Shown in pieces: positions 10,746-22,367 of a stretch of 64,000 bases of DNA. This DNA is from Cyanoderma ruficeps. Its lineage: Eukaryota; Chordata; Aves; Passeriformes; Timaliidae. Position numbers and translations under genes: made by a program. A model generated the notes under the pieces. The model saw only the letters and a program-made list of their open reading frames with translations, made no database searches and was not told the origin of the DNA. The stretch lies in the NCBI GenBank assembly GCA_008694505.1, contig VZDJ01000046.1, positions 1,810,648 through 1,874,647 of the forward strand, read 5' to 3'. Positions within the stretch are counted from its first letter, which is position 1; each line of letters starts with the position of its first letter.

Positions 10746-12627
10746 CTGTAAAAGTAAAAAAAACCACAAACAATAAGAGTATTCCTAAGCAGTTTCTTTC
10801 TAACTTTTAAAGCTGTGTAACCCAGACATGTATTTCTGCGTGCAATTGGCTATTTTGATTGTCAGTTCAAAAGAATCACCAATTGCACCTCGCCATCTGT
10901 GCTAAACCAACACATTAGGTAAAAACATATTTTATATTTGTACTTTCAGACTGTGATAATGGTTTTATTTTCTTAGCATACACAGAGAGACTGGCAAGAA
11001 AGGCAACTAATATTCTGCTGGAGGTTGTATAAATATATGATAGTTACCTCCTAATCATCGTCATCATCTCAAAATCCTCAGTCACAATTATCCCCACAAG
11101 TTGTCCAGGAGGTCCAACCTGATTTTCCATTGTGTGCAAATTAATACTGCCAGAATTGAGTAGCTTTACTCCAGTTACACAAAGAGCAAAGTTCCTTTCC
11201 TGAGACCCCAGAAAGCAGAATCAATAGCAGGATTCATTTGATCAAGCACAATCTAATTTTATGCAGCAGCACCACTCTCACCTCCCAAGCAGCAGAGCTG
11301 GAGTGGGCTCTCCACACTGCACATTTTTAAGTGCCCTGTGTTCAGCCAGGTTATAAATTATCCCTTTCACATCCTGAAGTAAAACTGGAGAGGTCTTTGC
11401 TATGAAAATACAACAGAGCAGGCACAGTGAAATGGGCATTTTGGGCAGAGATAAACCTGTGCAAAGTTCCTGAAAATGAACAGCCAGGCTGCTGGCAATT
11501 ATCTCTGATTATGGTTGGTACAAAAGGGTTTTCATAATGCACTTTTGTGCAATGTGCAACCTTGAGATGAGGTCCCAAGGCTGAAACATTTGTTCCCCTT
11601 TTCCATTATGTACATTTTAAAAAAATAATAATTAGAAGATCATTCAGGAGGAAAGGTAACACTCTTACATGGTCACTTAAGAAAGATATAAAGCTTATTA
11701 TTTGCCTCTCAAGAGGCCTGATCCTGTCCCAGTGATTTAATATAAACCATCATGTAAACATTTAATTACCAGAACTGAAAGAAAAGAGAGAGAAAATGTA
11801 TCATTAAGCCCATTTTCTAGGTAAAGAATCTGCCACAAAAAGTTATTTCCGTACGTTCTGTTTCAAAGCTCAGAAACTCCCAGCCCAAGGGTAATTTTTA
11901 GGACTCGAATAACTTGGAATTTGTCAGAAAATTTCTCTCAAAAAGATGGCAAAAAAGAGATCTATCAGCCTTGGTTGTAGTTTTTCTGATAGTTTTTTAG
12001 CTTTTGCTTTTCGACGTTGCAGTGATGAAGTGTGAAGCAAAGAGATCAATACACCTTGATAAGGTAGCAAAGGATAATCTTCCTTTGGCGCTGGGAACAT
12101 AAATATTGGTCTGCTCTTGTCGAGCAGATCCTGCTGCAGGACCTGCCCAGATGTTTGCAGTTTTGTCAATCCATTCATCATCCCTTGCTTTTTCTGCTCT
12201 GCTTTTTCCACCTGAGCTCTGTTGGTAAACAACTATTTTTGAGCAAATCTTGGGATTAAAATTCTGCCTTTTCCTTACATACTCCTGATAAGGGGCACAA
12301 GAGGAGCCAAGATGAAAATGAAAAGTCAGCCCCTTATTTATGGTAAAACAAATTCTTTGGTACCTCTGTCCTCTCGTGTTCCTTGTGCTGCCACATGAAA
12401 CCCTCAGTATTTACTGAAGCATTTACCTGACCCACTGCATTCACTGTGTTCAGAACCAGGATTGCTTTGAATACTCAGCTAAAAGTAATTACCAGGAACA
12501 ACAAACACAAAGATTTTAATTGCATTCCACATATCTCTTGGCTCTTAGAAAGGATTTCAAATGTCTATTTCATTAACCCAAAGAGAAATAGAAAAATTAA
12601 AATGTTATTTGTCTCTAAGACTCTCAT
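10746..12627. other. Unique AT-rich noncoding stretch
   Basis: No repeat family, exon or RNA was recognised. The 102-codon minus-strand frame at 11924-12232 has no recognisable domain and starts and stops without splice-site or promoter context that I can identify. Confidence 0.45.
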
Positions 12628-12633
12628 CTTAGG

Positions 12634-12936
12634 TGTTGCGGGGCGAAGCTGGGCGTGTCCCAATTCAGGAACACTGGAATGAAGCTCAGGACACGGCTGT
12701 TGTAAAAAACTCTCTCCCTTTATTTACAATCTAACTCCTTTTATACATTTGTACAGAGGTCAAGGGATTGGCTACAGAGGTCGCCACCCCTTCAACCTGG
12801 ATGGTGGACATCACCATCAATCATTTCTTCTCTCACAGGAGAAGTATGTAAACATTCTAAGAATAGACATTATTTACATCAAGGCTGCATGAGAAAGTTC
12901 TACAGAAAGACAAAAGACAGAAAACTCAGGGCAACA
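12634..12936 (-). mobile_element. Solo LTR, family A, copy 2
   Basis: In sense (minus strand) it runs from TGTTGCCCTGAG to GCCCCGCAACA, which is 303 bp with TG...CA ends and short inverted repeats. The complement of a TATAAAAGG promoter lies near 12738-12746 and that of AATAAA at 12719-12724. The flanks CTTAGG (12628-12633) and CTCAGG (12937-12942) match at 5 of 6 bases, a decayed 6 bp target duplication. It shares nearly its full length with copies at 3257-3608 and 39689-39978. No internal retroviral sequence is attached. Confidence 0.9.
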
Positions 12937-13257
12937 CTCAGGAATCTGTTTAAGTGCTTTCTGAATAATAAAAGTCACAAAAATCCCCTCTGGGGCAAAT
13001 GAGCTTCATCATACTGGTCTTGGTCTTGAAAAGTCTGATTTTGTGGGGGGCTGGTTGAACTTTCTTCCTTCAGAGTTATAAGAAATTGGTGTCCCTTCTC
13101 ACCTTCAATGATCAAAAGATTCTCTTGAGCCATTATGCTAATTAGTCTCATAGGCAGCACTGAATTAAAATAGAATATTTTATACTTGTTAATTATACTT
13201 ACTTATAAATACTTAATTATATATACTGAGATCCACAGATGAAGATATTTGGATGTG

Positions 13258-13422
13258 TTGTCCAAAGAAGCTGTGGCTGCCTCTGGATCCCTGGAAGTGT
13301 CCAAGGCCAGGTTGGATGGGGCTTGGAGCACTCTGGGATAGTGGAAGGTGTTCCTGCCATGGCAGGGGAAGGAACTGGATGATCTTTAAGGTTCCTTCCA
13401 ACCCAAACCATTCTAGGTCTCT
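13258..13422 (+). mobile_element. CR1 LINE 3' end
   Basis: The plus strand contains AGAAGCTGTGGCTGCCTCTG, then AAGTGTCCAAGGCCAGGTTG, and ends with CCTTCCAACCCAAACCATTC, the CR1 3' terminus in forward orientation. About 165 bp are present. The unique DNA between this piece and the LTR at 12.6-12.9 kb holds no recognised feature. Confidence 0.92.
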
Positions 13423-14321
13423 ATAAAAAGGTATTTAAAATGAATTTGATTACTCTTAATGGGTACAAGACTGTACCAGTCAAGACAGAGCTGAAGGAGA
13501 ACAGCTGAAGCAATGCTGCAAAAAGTGGCCCAATAAATTGTTCAAAAAGCCCCAAAGAGCTGTAGTAGAACAGATGACAGAGCACTGGGTTTGCTTTGCT
13601 CTCCATTGTCACATTATCAAACTAATGAGCACTAGGACGCGTTTGGTCTGATCTGCAGCCCTGACACTGTGGGTAGGTTGAACCTGGAGAATTTCCTAGG
13701 TTTTATGGACAATAAAAGAGAATAAGAAACAATTAAAAGAACCTCTTTTTTTTTAAACACAGCACTAATTTTAGGTAACTCTGAGATTGCTCCCAGGGCC
13801 CAAAGCAGGGTATCTTTTTAAATGGAAAACCCTTTGGAACGGGAGGAGCTGTGTGCTTCATGCCTTGCCTCAGCAGCAGAGATGTTGCCCTAGAAACACA
13901 GCAAAGAATGAGTTTGACAAGGCTGCACAAAAAAATTCACTGTTTCCATGTGGTGCACTGACCACGGCTGTAGATTTCAGGAATCTCCCACTCATCCCTG
14001 TTTGGGAATTTTTAAAATGTTCCAGTGTGTGCTTTTCACACACACCAGGGCTCGGTTCTGCAGAGGATGCCTGGTCTATCACTGGCACCATGGTTTGGCA
14101 GCAGAAACACCTGGTGCCCCCAAATTTCGAGCCAGTGACTGTGGTGTCAGGAGATCAGGTGCTGGTTCCTGGCATGGTGTTATCTCTGAGTTTATTCTGC
14201 AGGAAAACAGCTCTAAGCAGAAGTCTTGGAAGCTGTCCCTCCTGGCAGCACCTCCTTGGAGCATCTGCTCCTTTTCAACCCTACAAATGGAGCTGGAGGA
14301 GATGCTGGTCAGAAAGATGCC
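13423..14321. other. Unique noncoding stretch
   Basis: No repeat or exon was recognised. A 230-codon plus-strand frame (13787-14479) crosses this stretch, but it continues straight into the neighbouring LTR, has no domain, and is overlapped by other frames. I treat it as chance. Confidence 0.5.
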
Positions 14322-14327
14322 GTGATC

Positions 14328-14618
14328 TGTCACAACAGGACATGAAATACTCCAGTCAGGAGGCCATAGAAATCAGAAGGTTTATTTACTATTCATTCAG
14401 CCCTTTTATAACATGCTGTGGTAAAAAAAACCCACGTTATTGGTCCACAGGACTGACACCTCTCCCATTGGCTCAGTAACAGAAATAGCAAACAACACCT
14501 GTTGTTATGGGAAAGGAATATTGTTTACACAAGGTTGTTTTGGGAAAAAGAAAACTGTTGAAAAACTTCCCTTGGGAAGAGCTAGCAATTCTCAGTCTCA
14601 GAAAATATCGGGTCCACA
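14328..14618 (-). mobile_element. Solo LTR, 291 bp
   Basis: In sense (minus strand) the element starts TGTGGACCCGATA and ends GTTGTGACA. It has a TATAAAAGGG-type promoter (complement near 14403-14410) and AATAAA (complement at 14381-14386) close to its 3' part. The flanks GTGATC (14322-14327) and ATGATC (14619-14624) match at 5 of 6 bases, which supports a 6 bp target duplication. Only one copy is present in the window, so the call rests on termini, signals and duplication rather than on a second copy. Confidence 0.75.
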
Positions 14619-17600
14619 ATGATCATGGATTTGAAATGAAAGTTGGAGGCTCCGAAGGTGTGGAATGTACAAGCCTCCCTCCAAAGGCACTGTTAAAGAA
14701 GAAACTCTTCTCACTGAAAGAGAGACAGTTTTTGCAAACTCTGTTTTTTATCAAAATAATAAAGGTAATTTTCCACATTTACTGCCATCAGCCAGAGTTA
14801 ACTGTGGGCTCCCAGGGAGATAAGACATCTGAAGCTGCAAAAAATAGAGGACACAACTGTAACAGAGCTTTCCTAACTCAACCATGGTCGTGATTTCTGA
14901 TGATTTGGATTCTTTTTTGTGGCCCCCCACATTCCTTGGGCCTATCCAGGCTGTAGAACAGTAATGATGAACGTTTTATGCTTCTCCACAGAACAAAGGC
15001 TCCCCTCTGCCCAGCCTGTGAAGTTTTACAGAGTCTCTGAGGTCCATCTCCAAAACTTCAGTGGGAGACACATTTAAGGTTGTTCATTCAGGGCATTTCA
15101 CACTTCATTCCAAGCCTAATTACTTCCATTCAAGTAGTATAAAAGATAAATTAATTTATTCCAGGAGCAGGCGTTTTCCTGCCTTATATCCCTCATCAGT
15201 ATGGGCAGTTCTTCAAGCATTTCTAAACCCTTCTCCTCTGATCCAGCCTTCCTTTTATTCTCTCCCTCCCTTTTTTCCCCTGCTTCAAGTCAATTTAATT
15301 TGATTTTTTTTTCCTTTTGCTCTGCTTGCCTTGAAAAAAAATCCCTTTAAGGTTCTTTTCTACTTAATGCTCTCTGCACAGTGACTGACAAGAAACTTTT
15401 CCTTTTATTATCTCCACTCCTACACTCAGGTGACTCCCTCATTTGCCACATTAGCTGGTCAAAGTGCCCTTTAAATTCCACATTGTGATGCTGCCAATGA
15501 TGACAACCTATGGCAAGACGGGCTCCTAAAAGGTACAAATCTATTTTGGAGCTGATCATTCCTGACTCCATTTTAATTAATAAAATATGTAGGGTACCTA
15601 AAGGTCTGTTGGTGTCTTTGGTACTCAGGTTAGCACGACCTGAAATATTTTCTGTTGGCGATTATTGAACTGTAAGATGATTCTATCATATTAACTCAAA
15701 TATTTAACTGCTGTGCAGGGTTATATCAGTCCTACCCCAGAATTATAGCTGAGAGTTGGTGGAATGTATTTCCAGAAGATGAACCCATGTCTTGTTCATG
15801 TCCTTCAGTGAAATAATATCAATTTTAGTTTCTAGCTGCAGTAATGGAAAAAAAAAAGTATTAAAAGGTTACTAAAGATTCATCCATGCTAAGATTCATC
15901 CATCCATTTAAATAGAAATTCTGAAAGGACAGAATGTCTGTGGAAATGCAATGATAGTGCTGATACAAGTACAATGAAAATAACTATGTTTCTATGATAA
16001 CCATGTTTCTATGATAACCAGTTATTGACAGGCCTAGTTGTTATCTTATTTTTCAGGGGAAAAAAATAAAGAGTAAATATTTGCCATGAGAATTTGCTTG
16101 GATGTTTTGGTGCCCTGCTAGTTTCAAGGCATAGCTAAAGGGGAATTTTGTTTCCTTCTCTGAAAATGCATTTTCAGACTACAGCCAGAGGAAGGTTGTT
16201 CAGCCTCTGAGTTGCAGAATTCAAACAATCCTTTCAAATAATCACTTTCCTTGTACAAAAACACATGCCACCTTCCCTAAATGGCTGTAGAACCCCATAA
16301 AGACAAGGTCATGTTTGCCCTGTTTCTTTTGGATTGTGTCAGGCGTGATGCTGAGTTAGACAGAACTTCCATCTGAGCAGAGCAAATATTCCTACAGTGC
16401 CTCAAATGGTCCTTTAAACACCAGTGTCAGTGACAAAAGGCCATGGAAACCCTTTATTGATTTTATAGCAATCATGAAGTCAAGATGAGACATGAGTTAG
16501 GATGAGATGTGGGGCTAAAAAACCCTGACAAAGCCTTAACTTGGATATTTCCTACTGATTCAGATTTTTCACTCCCCTCTTCCAAGGCCTTTACCGAAGA
16601 GCAATATTGCTAAGAGTTAACTCTTGCATAAAACTGCTGTATGACACTGCTAAATATCACATACAATGTAAGATAATTTACAATATTTCACAGGGACTTA
16701 TGTCTGTTGAATCAAAAATTAATCTCTGGCTAGTAAAAGAGTAGCAACCATACTTCCCTTGTCAGAATTTCTCATGAGCCAACAGGCAAAATGAACAAAG
16801 GCCTGAAGTAAGTGTTTGCCAGCGCTTTGAGATTTCACCAAAATTTTTTTTCAACCAAAGAGATTATTTTAATTTCACTCGTGGCAAGACTCTGGCATTT
16901 GGGCAGTCGAACTGCCCTGATCAAGGTGTAGGTTTATTTATTTATACCAGCTTTTGTGACTGGGATGGCTGGGACAACCCCACAGAGGTGGCAGATCCAC
17001 CACAGACGGGGAAGATCCTCGTCCTCTTGCAATTCAGGTGAAGTTCAGTCAGGATATCACAAACAGACACAAAAAATGTAAACAAATAAATCAGATTGCC
17101 GTGTCTACTGAGCACTGAGAGAATTGAAACGTGCCCTTAATACCTGAATCTTTAATTAAATCTAGTTGCTTTGGTCTTTGGCTGAATCCCGCCACACTTG
17201 CTGTGCCTGTGGGGTCACACAGGCAGATCCAAGCTTTACACCCTCAGCAGCTCCCAGGGCTGGATTTCCTCTGCATAAACTCCCTCAGTTTGGTGCCATG
17301 CATGAAAATAAGGAGAGCATCACTTGTGCCTCCCAAAGAGCTCCATGTGAATGTCGCCATTTCCTTCAGCATTGCTAAGACAGCTCCATCTGTTTGTAGA
17401 GGTGGCTGTGTAGGGTGCTGGGGTAAGCAAAACAGCCCAAATCAACAAAAAACCAGCCCCTGACTTGCAGAAGGGAGGCGACATGGACAGAATTCCAATC
17501 AGAGCAGCTGCAGGAGAGATCTCAGCACAGAAAATCCAGCAATGCCACGGGGAGGGTGATGGAGCAAAGTTAATCCTGTTATAAATTAGCTTGTGCTTCC

Positions 17601-18647
17601 TGCTCTGAATGCTCGGGTTGCCCTCTTTGTTTCTAGAAAACATGATTTGGGAGGCTTAGCCTGCACAAACAACTGAATCAACAATCCTGTGCCTGCAGGA
17701 AAGAAGCAGGACAGCCCTGGTTTGTGCTGATTCACGGCTATTTATTCAAGGTTTAGAGGTGTGGTCATAGATCACCAGGACTGCAATTCCTCGTTGAAAG
17801 GATAAAAGTTGAATTAATTGGTTAATTAAGTCCTTTAGCCACTGTCAGTGAATCATGGCTTAGTAGATTACTTATATGTAAAACACAGATCAGGACTGCA
17901 GGCTCCAGTCTAATCAGAAGAAAGGTCCTGCTGCTCACAGATCTTTCCTCACAGCTGTCATCTGCCTGAAGGATTCATTCAACTATCTAAATTGCAGAAA
18001 AAGCAAATAAACCCTAAAAATAAGGCAGGACAGTTTTTCACCTCTGGGATTGGATAGAGCCAAAACACAATTAAGGTGTGAAGTCTGCATCCTATTTGTG
18101 CTAATAATGAATTTGATTTTTTTTTTTTTTAAGAATGTGTACTTGAACTATTTGATGCAAGTGGCTGGCTTTAAAAAAGAACCCCACTGCCTGTTTTACA
18201 GAAATCTTGGGGTGCTTAACGACATCACTGAAATTCTGAAGCACTCAGACTAGAATTTCCCCATGTACTTATATAAAATATGAGCTATGAGCACTCTACT
18301 GATCACAGTGTGATTTTGTTCACTGTAGACTACTTCACATAAAGCCCCCAAAGCACAGGATGTGAAATTCTGCTCATTTCCTGAATGTTCAATGCCTCAG
18401 AAATACTCCAGGGTTTCAGTTTGCTTTTCTTTTCATAGTAGGCACTAATCCTCCAGGGATAAACACCTAGAAATGTATTCCATTGATCTGCTCTACTGCA
18501 TCCCCCTCCAGTCCTGTGGAGACTTGGAGGCACCTTTCAGACACAGCATGCAGGATAATGTGAAGGAAGATCAGCTGTTATCTGTGGGTCAGCAGTGTAA
18601 AAATGGTGGTGCCCTGATCACCTGCATCACCTCCATGTTTGGAGTTT
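14619..18647. other. Unique AT-rich noncoding stretch
   Basis: About 4 kb without a recognised repeat family, gene or RNA. It contains a 17 bp tandem duplication at 15986-16019 and short A- or T-runs (near 15848 and 18118-18131). The frame at 17131-17463 has no domain and is overlapped on the other strand. Confidence 0.45.
15986..16019 (+). repeat. 17 bp perfect tandem duplication
   Basis: ATGTTTCTATGATAACC occurs twice without a spacer. This is a simple local duplication, probably from slippage or repair. Confidence 0.95.
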
Positions 18648-18709
18648 GAGGTGATCTCAAATTCATTTTGAGATCACCTCAGAACCATCTCATTCATTTT
18701 GAGATGGTT
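18648..18709. repeat. Two adjacent hairpins sharing a TTCATTTTGAGAT core
   Basis: The first inverted repeat has perfect 14 bp arms, GAGGTGATCTCAAA at 18648-18661 and its complement at 18667-18680, around a 5-base loop. The second has 10 bp arms, AACCATCTCA at 18683-18692 and its complement at 18700-18709, around a 7-base loop. Both loops and inner arms are related (ATCTCA...TTCATTTTGAGAT), so one hairpin probably arose by duplication of the other. No terminal duplication or known MITE signature was recognised. Confidence 0.9.
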
Positions 18710-18743
18710 TCCCCTCCTCCAGTGATTTCTAGGAAAGCTGTTG

Positions 18744-19201
18744 TGATGCCTTGGGAAGGCTGACAGGGAACCCAGACTGGACACAGCTGCAGAATAAAGT
18801 AGAGATTTATTAAAAGGCATTTAGGATACACCTTGGGCACCACAAGAGCCTGGCCAGGGCTACACCCAAGGTGGACCCAAAATGGTCACAAAATGGACAA
18901 ACGGTCATGAGGTCTCCCACTTTGATAAGTTTTGGTCCATTTGCACATTGGGGTTGAATTGTTCCATCCCAGCCCCAGGTTGTGAGGTCCCATCCTTCTT
19001 GTTTTCTCCCTCCAGCCACCGTTGTTGGTGCTTTTGGGCCTGAAAACTTGTCCCAGTTGTCCTTGGTGTGCAGCAGGAAAAGGATTTGTTTTGTGTCCCT
19101 GGTGTGTGCAGAGAGCTGAGTGACACTGGATGTGAGCTCAGAGCTGCCCCCCTGGGCACCACAGAACATGAAATACATGGAAGCTGAAACTTGAGGCATC
19201 A
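18744..19201 (-). mobile_element. Solo LTR, family B, copy 2
   Basis: This is the reverse-oriented relative of the element at 4442-4920. On the plus strand it starts TGATGCCTTGGG and ends TTGAGGCATCA, an inverted terminal repeat. A perfect 4 bp target duplication, GTTG, lies at 18740-18743 and 19202-19205. The complement of an AATAAA poly(A) signal is at 18806-18811. Length is 458 bp. No internal retroviral region is attached. Confidence 0.9.
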
Positions 19202-19205
19202 GTTG

Positions 19206-20008
19206 CTTGGTCTCTGTGCTCCTTCTATGAGTGGAAAAGCCCTTCAAGAGAAGAGGTTTTGGATGGCTCAAAGGGCAAAGTGTTGATGAGTGCTTGTCTC
19301 TGGATAGTGTCAGAGGCGTTTCCCTGCAGTGGCTGGAAGGTCACACACCACACACCCCATAAAAATGGGAAGGGATTTGTTCTGAGACCCCTTTAGTCAG
19401 CCTCAGTACCAATAAATACACATCACATGCTTTTTTTTTTTTTAAAGTCAACCAAGCTAATGCATAATAGATAAAAACTCTGCTTCACACGTCTAACAAT
19501 TCTATTCTCTCATAAAGTTGTGAATGTTTTCTTGTAAGGAAAGGTCTTTGCTACTCAGCGTGAAATTAACAAGGCAGTTCTACATTAGGTGAATATTAAA
19601 TAATTGTTAAATGACATCCTCAGGCATGATAAGCAAATAAGAGCCTAATCTACTCTCTATATAATTATCCTAAATTTATACATACAGCAATATGGAATTA
19701 AAACTGTTCTTACCATTTAAAAATAGGAATTTAAACATGAGAGCCACAGCCATCCTTAGCCAAAAATGATTCACCATTAACCTTTTCCATATAATCATTT
19801 CTACAGGTGCTTTAATGAGTTTAAGTGAAGGCTTAAACCCTGAATCAGAAAAGGAAGCATTTCTGAGTCTTGAAAATAAAATGTTTTGGAGAAAACTCCC
19901 TCAGGTCAGAGTTTAAAGGCTTAAATGAATCACTGAATGAAGAGAACTGTAGATATTACACCTCTAATGTCTTGGGGTGCATTCTATACCCAACAGAAAG
20001 AGAAGAGC
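19206..20008. other. Unique AT-rich noncoding stretch
   Basis: No gene, RNA or repeat family was recognised. A T-run of about 13 bases lies near 19432-19444. Confidence 0.45.
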
Positions 20009-20066
20009 AGAATCATAGAATGGTTTAGGATAGAAGGAAACTTAGAGATCATCCCATTCCAACATA
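20009..20066 (-). mobile_element. CR1 LINE 3' tail
   Basis: AGAATCATAGAATGGTTTAG, then AGATCATCCCATTCCAAC, is the reverse complement of the last ~60 bp of CR1. It is short but highly characteristic. Confidence 0.8.
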
Positions 20067-20502
20067 GAATAATGTTTTTTGCAAATATATGACAAGCTGA
20101 GAGAAACAGTTCAGGAGTGGATTAGTTAAAAAAAAAATCGTAGTAGCATGAATTAATTCAGACAGGAATTTCTGGATCACAAACTTCAGATCTGAAAGGA
20201 AAAGCATTTCAAATATGTACCAGGACCTGTCAAAACAAGTTCTGGTTTTAGCTTTGCCAGAATATCTGTGATGTCATTTGCATCATGTTCTAGATGTGAT
20301 TCATTGGTTTTATTGTCATCTGCATCAGGTTTTCATGCCCCAGTGCTGTACCAGCTTTGAACAATTAGAGGAGATCAGGCAGGAGCCCAAAGGAAGCAGT
20401 GAATGTGAGCATATTTTTATCCTCGCTCTGTAAAACCGGCATCAAAATAATTGACTTTGTAAAAAGTGGGAAATATGTCATATCCAACTGATTCTTCTTT
20501 CA
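20067..20502. other. Unique noncoding stretch
   Basis: No repeat family, exon or RNA was recognised. An A-run lies near 20128-20138. Confidence 0.4.
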
Positions 20503-20622
20503 GGGAAGTGCTCAAGGCCATGTTGGATGGGGCTTGGAGTGGAAGGTGTCCCTGCTCATGGCAGGGGTTGGAACTGAATGATCTTTAAGGTCCCTTCCAA
20601 ACAAAACCATTTTGGGATTCTG
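20503..20622 (+). mobile_element. CR1 LINE 3' end
   Basis: The plus strand reads GTGCTCAAGGCCATGTTGGA and continues to GATGATC-type sequence and AAGGTCCCTTCCAAAC with a final ATTCTGA. This is the forward CR1 3' end. It lies tail-to-tail with the minus-strand CR1 that starts at about 20649. Confidence 0.9.
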
Positions 20623-20648
20623 ATTTATGCAGAAAGGAGATTTAACAG

Positions 20649-21161
20649 ACAGAGAATCACATGATGCTTGGAATTGTCAGGGACTTCTGGAGAATGTCCA
20701 GAACATCCCCATCTCTTCAGAGAAAGTCCAGGAATTTTTCCAGTTGGATTATGAATATCTCCAGGGATGGAGGCTACAAAACCTCTCTGGACAAACTGTG
20801 ACTGAACTCTCTGACAGTAAATGTGCTTTGGAAAAAAGTTCAGATGGGATTTCCTCTTCTTGCAAGTAGCAGGTTGTTCTTTCCCTTGGTGTTATTGAGA
20901 GTACCCTGGCTATGCCTTCTTTCTTCCCCCCACAAGATATTTATCCCCATTGATAAGATCTTCCCCTTCTCTTCTTTGTGCTGGCTCAGCTCTCTGGGTC
21001 TGAGGTTTTAAACACCTTTGTGGAACTGCAGCAGACACAGTCGAGGCTGTCCATGGCTGTTTTGCACCTCTAGCCCAGCACAGGGCACAACCCCAGGAAC
21101 ATCCCAGTGGGAATGAGCAGGGACAAGGATCCCCTCCCCCCACCTGCTGCTGGTGCCATCC
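20649..21161 (-). mobile_element. CR1 LINE, 3' half of a copy split by an LTR
   Basis: On the minus strand this runs from the CR1 3' tail (AGAATCACATGATGCTTGGA on the plus strand) through the region equivalent to the end of ORF2; the complement of TTGATAAGATC with its CTCTTCT context is visible near 20950-20975. The copy stops at 21161, where the family C LTR begins, and CR1 sequence resumes at about 21819. The reading frame is destroyed. Confidence 0.82.
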
Positions 21162-21818
21162 TGTCCTGGCTTGGAAAGACAGGTGTCTGCTAAGGAAGGC
21201 AAAAGCCTTCCTTGACATGGAGAATGTAAACCCTTCCCCTCCAAATTATTATAATCTTGAAATTAAGGGGCTCTCAGACAAAGATATGGGAATAGGAATA
21301 ACAGTTCTTTAATAGGAAAATTAAAATGAAAATGTACTAGTACCGAAAAAGGCAAACAAGCAAAAAGAAACCACTGACAGAATCAGAACACAACCTGACC
21401 CCCTGTTGGTCAGGGTGTTGGTGTCAGTCCAGTCCAGTCCTCCTGCACTCACAGATGTGGTTCTGTTGGAGCAGAGATGATCCCGTAGCAGGGTGGAGTT
21501 TTCCTCTGAAGGTCCAGTGGTGCTGAGATGGGTCTGGTCTCCCTCTGGGAATCCAGTGTAAACAGGTTGTGCTGGTGCTCTGAATGTCAGGCTTTATCCA
21601 GGTAGGAATGCTGGGCTCCTCCCCCTGGGTGGAGCATCTCCCAGTGGGATGATGGAATTGTATCAGCCCTGCAGTGAGCCTGGATGGCCCATGAACAGCA
21701 GATATCCCCTGGAGGGAGGATGGGTCCTGGAAGAGATAAAGAACACTGCCCCACCTGGTTTAACAGATGGTGATAGAATACAAACTTTTGGTTCCATCCT
21801 GCATTGCGTCCTTAGACA
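21162..21818 (-). mobile_element. Solo LTR, family C, copy 1, nested in CR1
   Basis: In sense (minus strand) the element begins TGTC and ends CCAAGCCAGGACA, 657 bp with TG...CA ends. The flanks CATCC (21157-21161) and CATTC (21819-21823) match at 4 of 5 bases, consistent with a 5 bp target duplication. Three related copies lie at 28689, 34146 and 52370. This copy lacks the ~90 bp segment found in the copies at 28689 and 52370. It interrupts an older minus-strand CR1, which fixes the order of the two insertions. Confidence 0.9.
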
Positions 21819-22335
21819 CATTCATCATCCAGCCCAAGGTGGTTGTAATTTCCTTTGCTCTGAGGGCACAGTGCTGTTTCATGGCCAGCTTGATGTCCAC
21901 TGGGAACCCTCAGGGCTTCTCTGCAAAGCTGCTTTCCAGCTCATTGGTGCTTTGTTTTATTCCTCCCCAGGTGAAGGATCAGCATTTCCCTTCAGTGACC
22001 TTTGTGAGAATCCTCTCTGCCCATTTTCCCAGAGCAACAGGGTTCTCTGAATGGCAAAACAGTCACTCCCCCTGGATTTTTATTGTCTCCAAACTTGCAG
22101 ATGTCCCAGTCATTTATAACACTAATAAAAATATTACATGGTATCTGTCCCGAAATCAACACCTGTAGTAGTGCATTACTGACTTGCCTCCTGCCGAACT
22201 TCCTGCTGCTGATCACATGCCTTTGACCTCAGTATTTCAGCCCATTTTCATTCCATCTCACTGTATTTTTATATTCCATGATCATATTGTTGTAGTCCAT
22301 GCATCTTTGCTCCCTGATTTGCTCCTGGAGTTGAT
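21819..22335 (-). mobile_element. CR1 LINE, ORF2 reverse-transcriptase part, distal half of the split copy
   Basis: This matches the central to 3' part of CR1 ORF2 on the minus strand. On the plus strand the complement of the TGGTCAGCTTGGTGTCCAC-type segment is seen near 21880-21900, the CTCTCTGCCCATTTTCC segment near 22011-22030, and the complement of the region encoding the FADD-type catalytic motif near 22090-22110, where the aspartates are no longer intact. The frame is broken by several stops. It continues the fragment at 20649-21161 across the LTR. Confidence 0.82.
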
Positions 22336-22367
22336 CAGCTGCCCCAAAAGTTGCATATATAGAATAA

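Noticed and set aside
13787..14479. 230-codon plus-strand open frame
   Set aside because: It runs from unique DNA into the 291 bp LTR without a break, shows no domain, and three overlapping frames are open in the same place.
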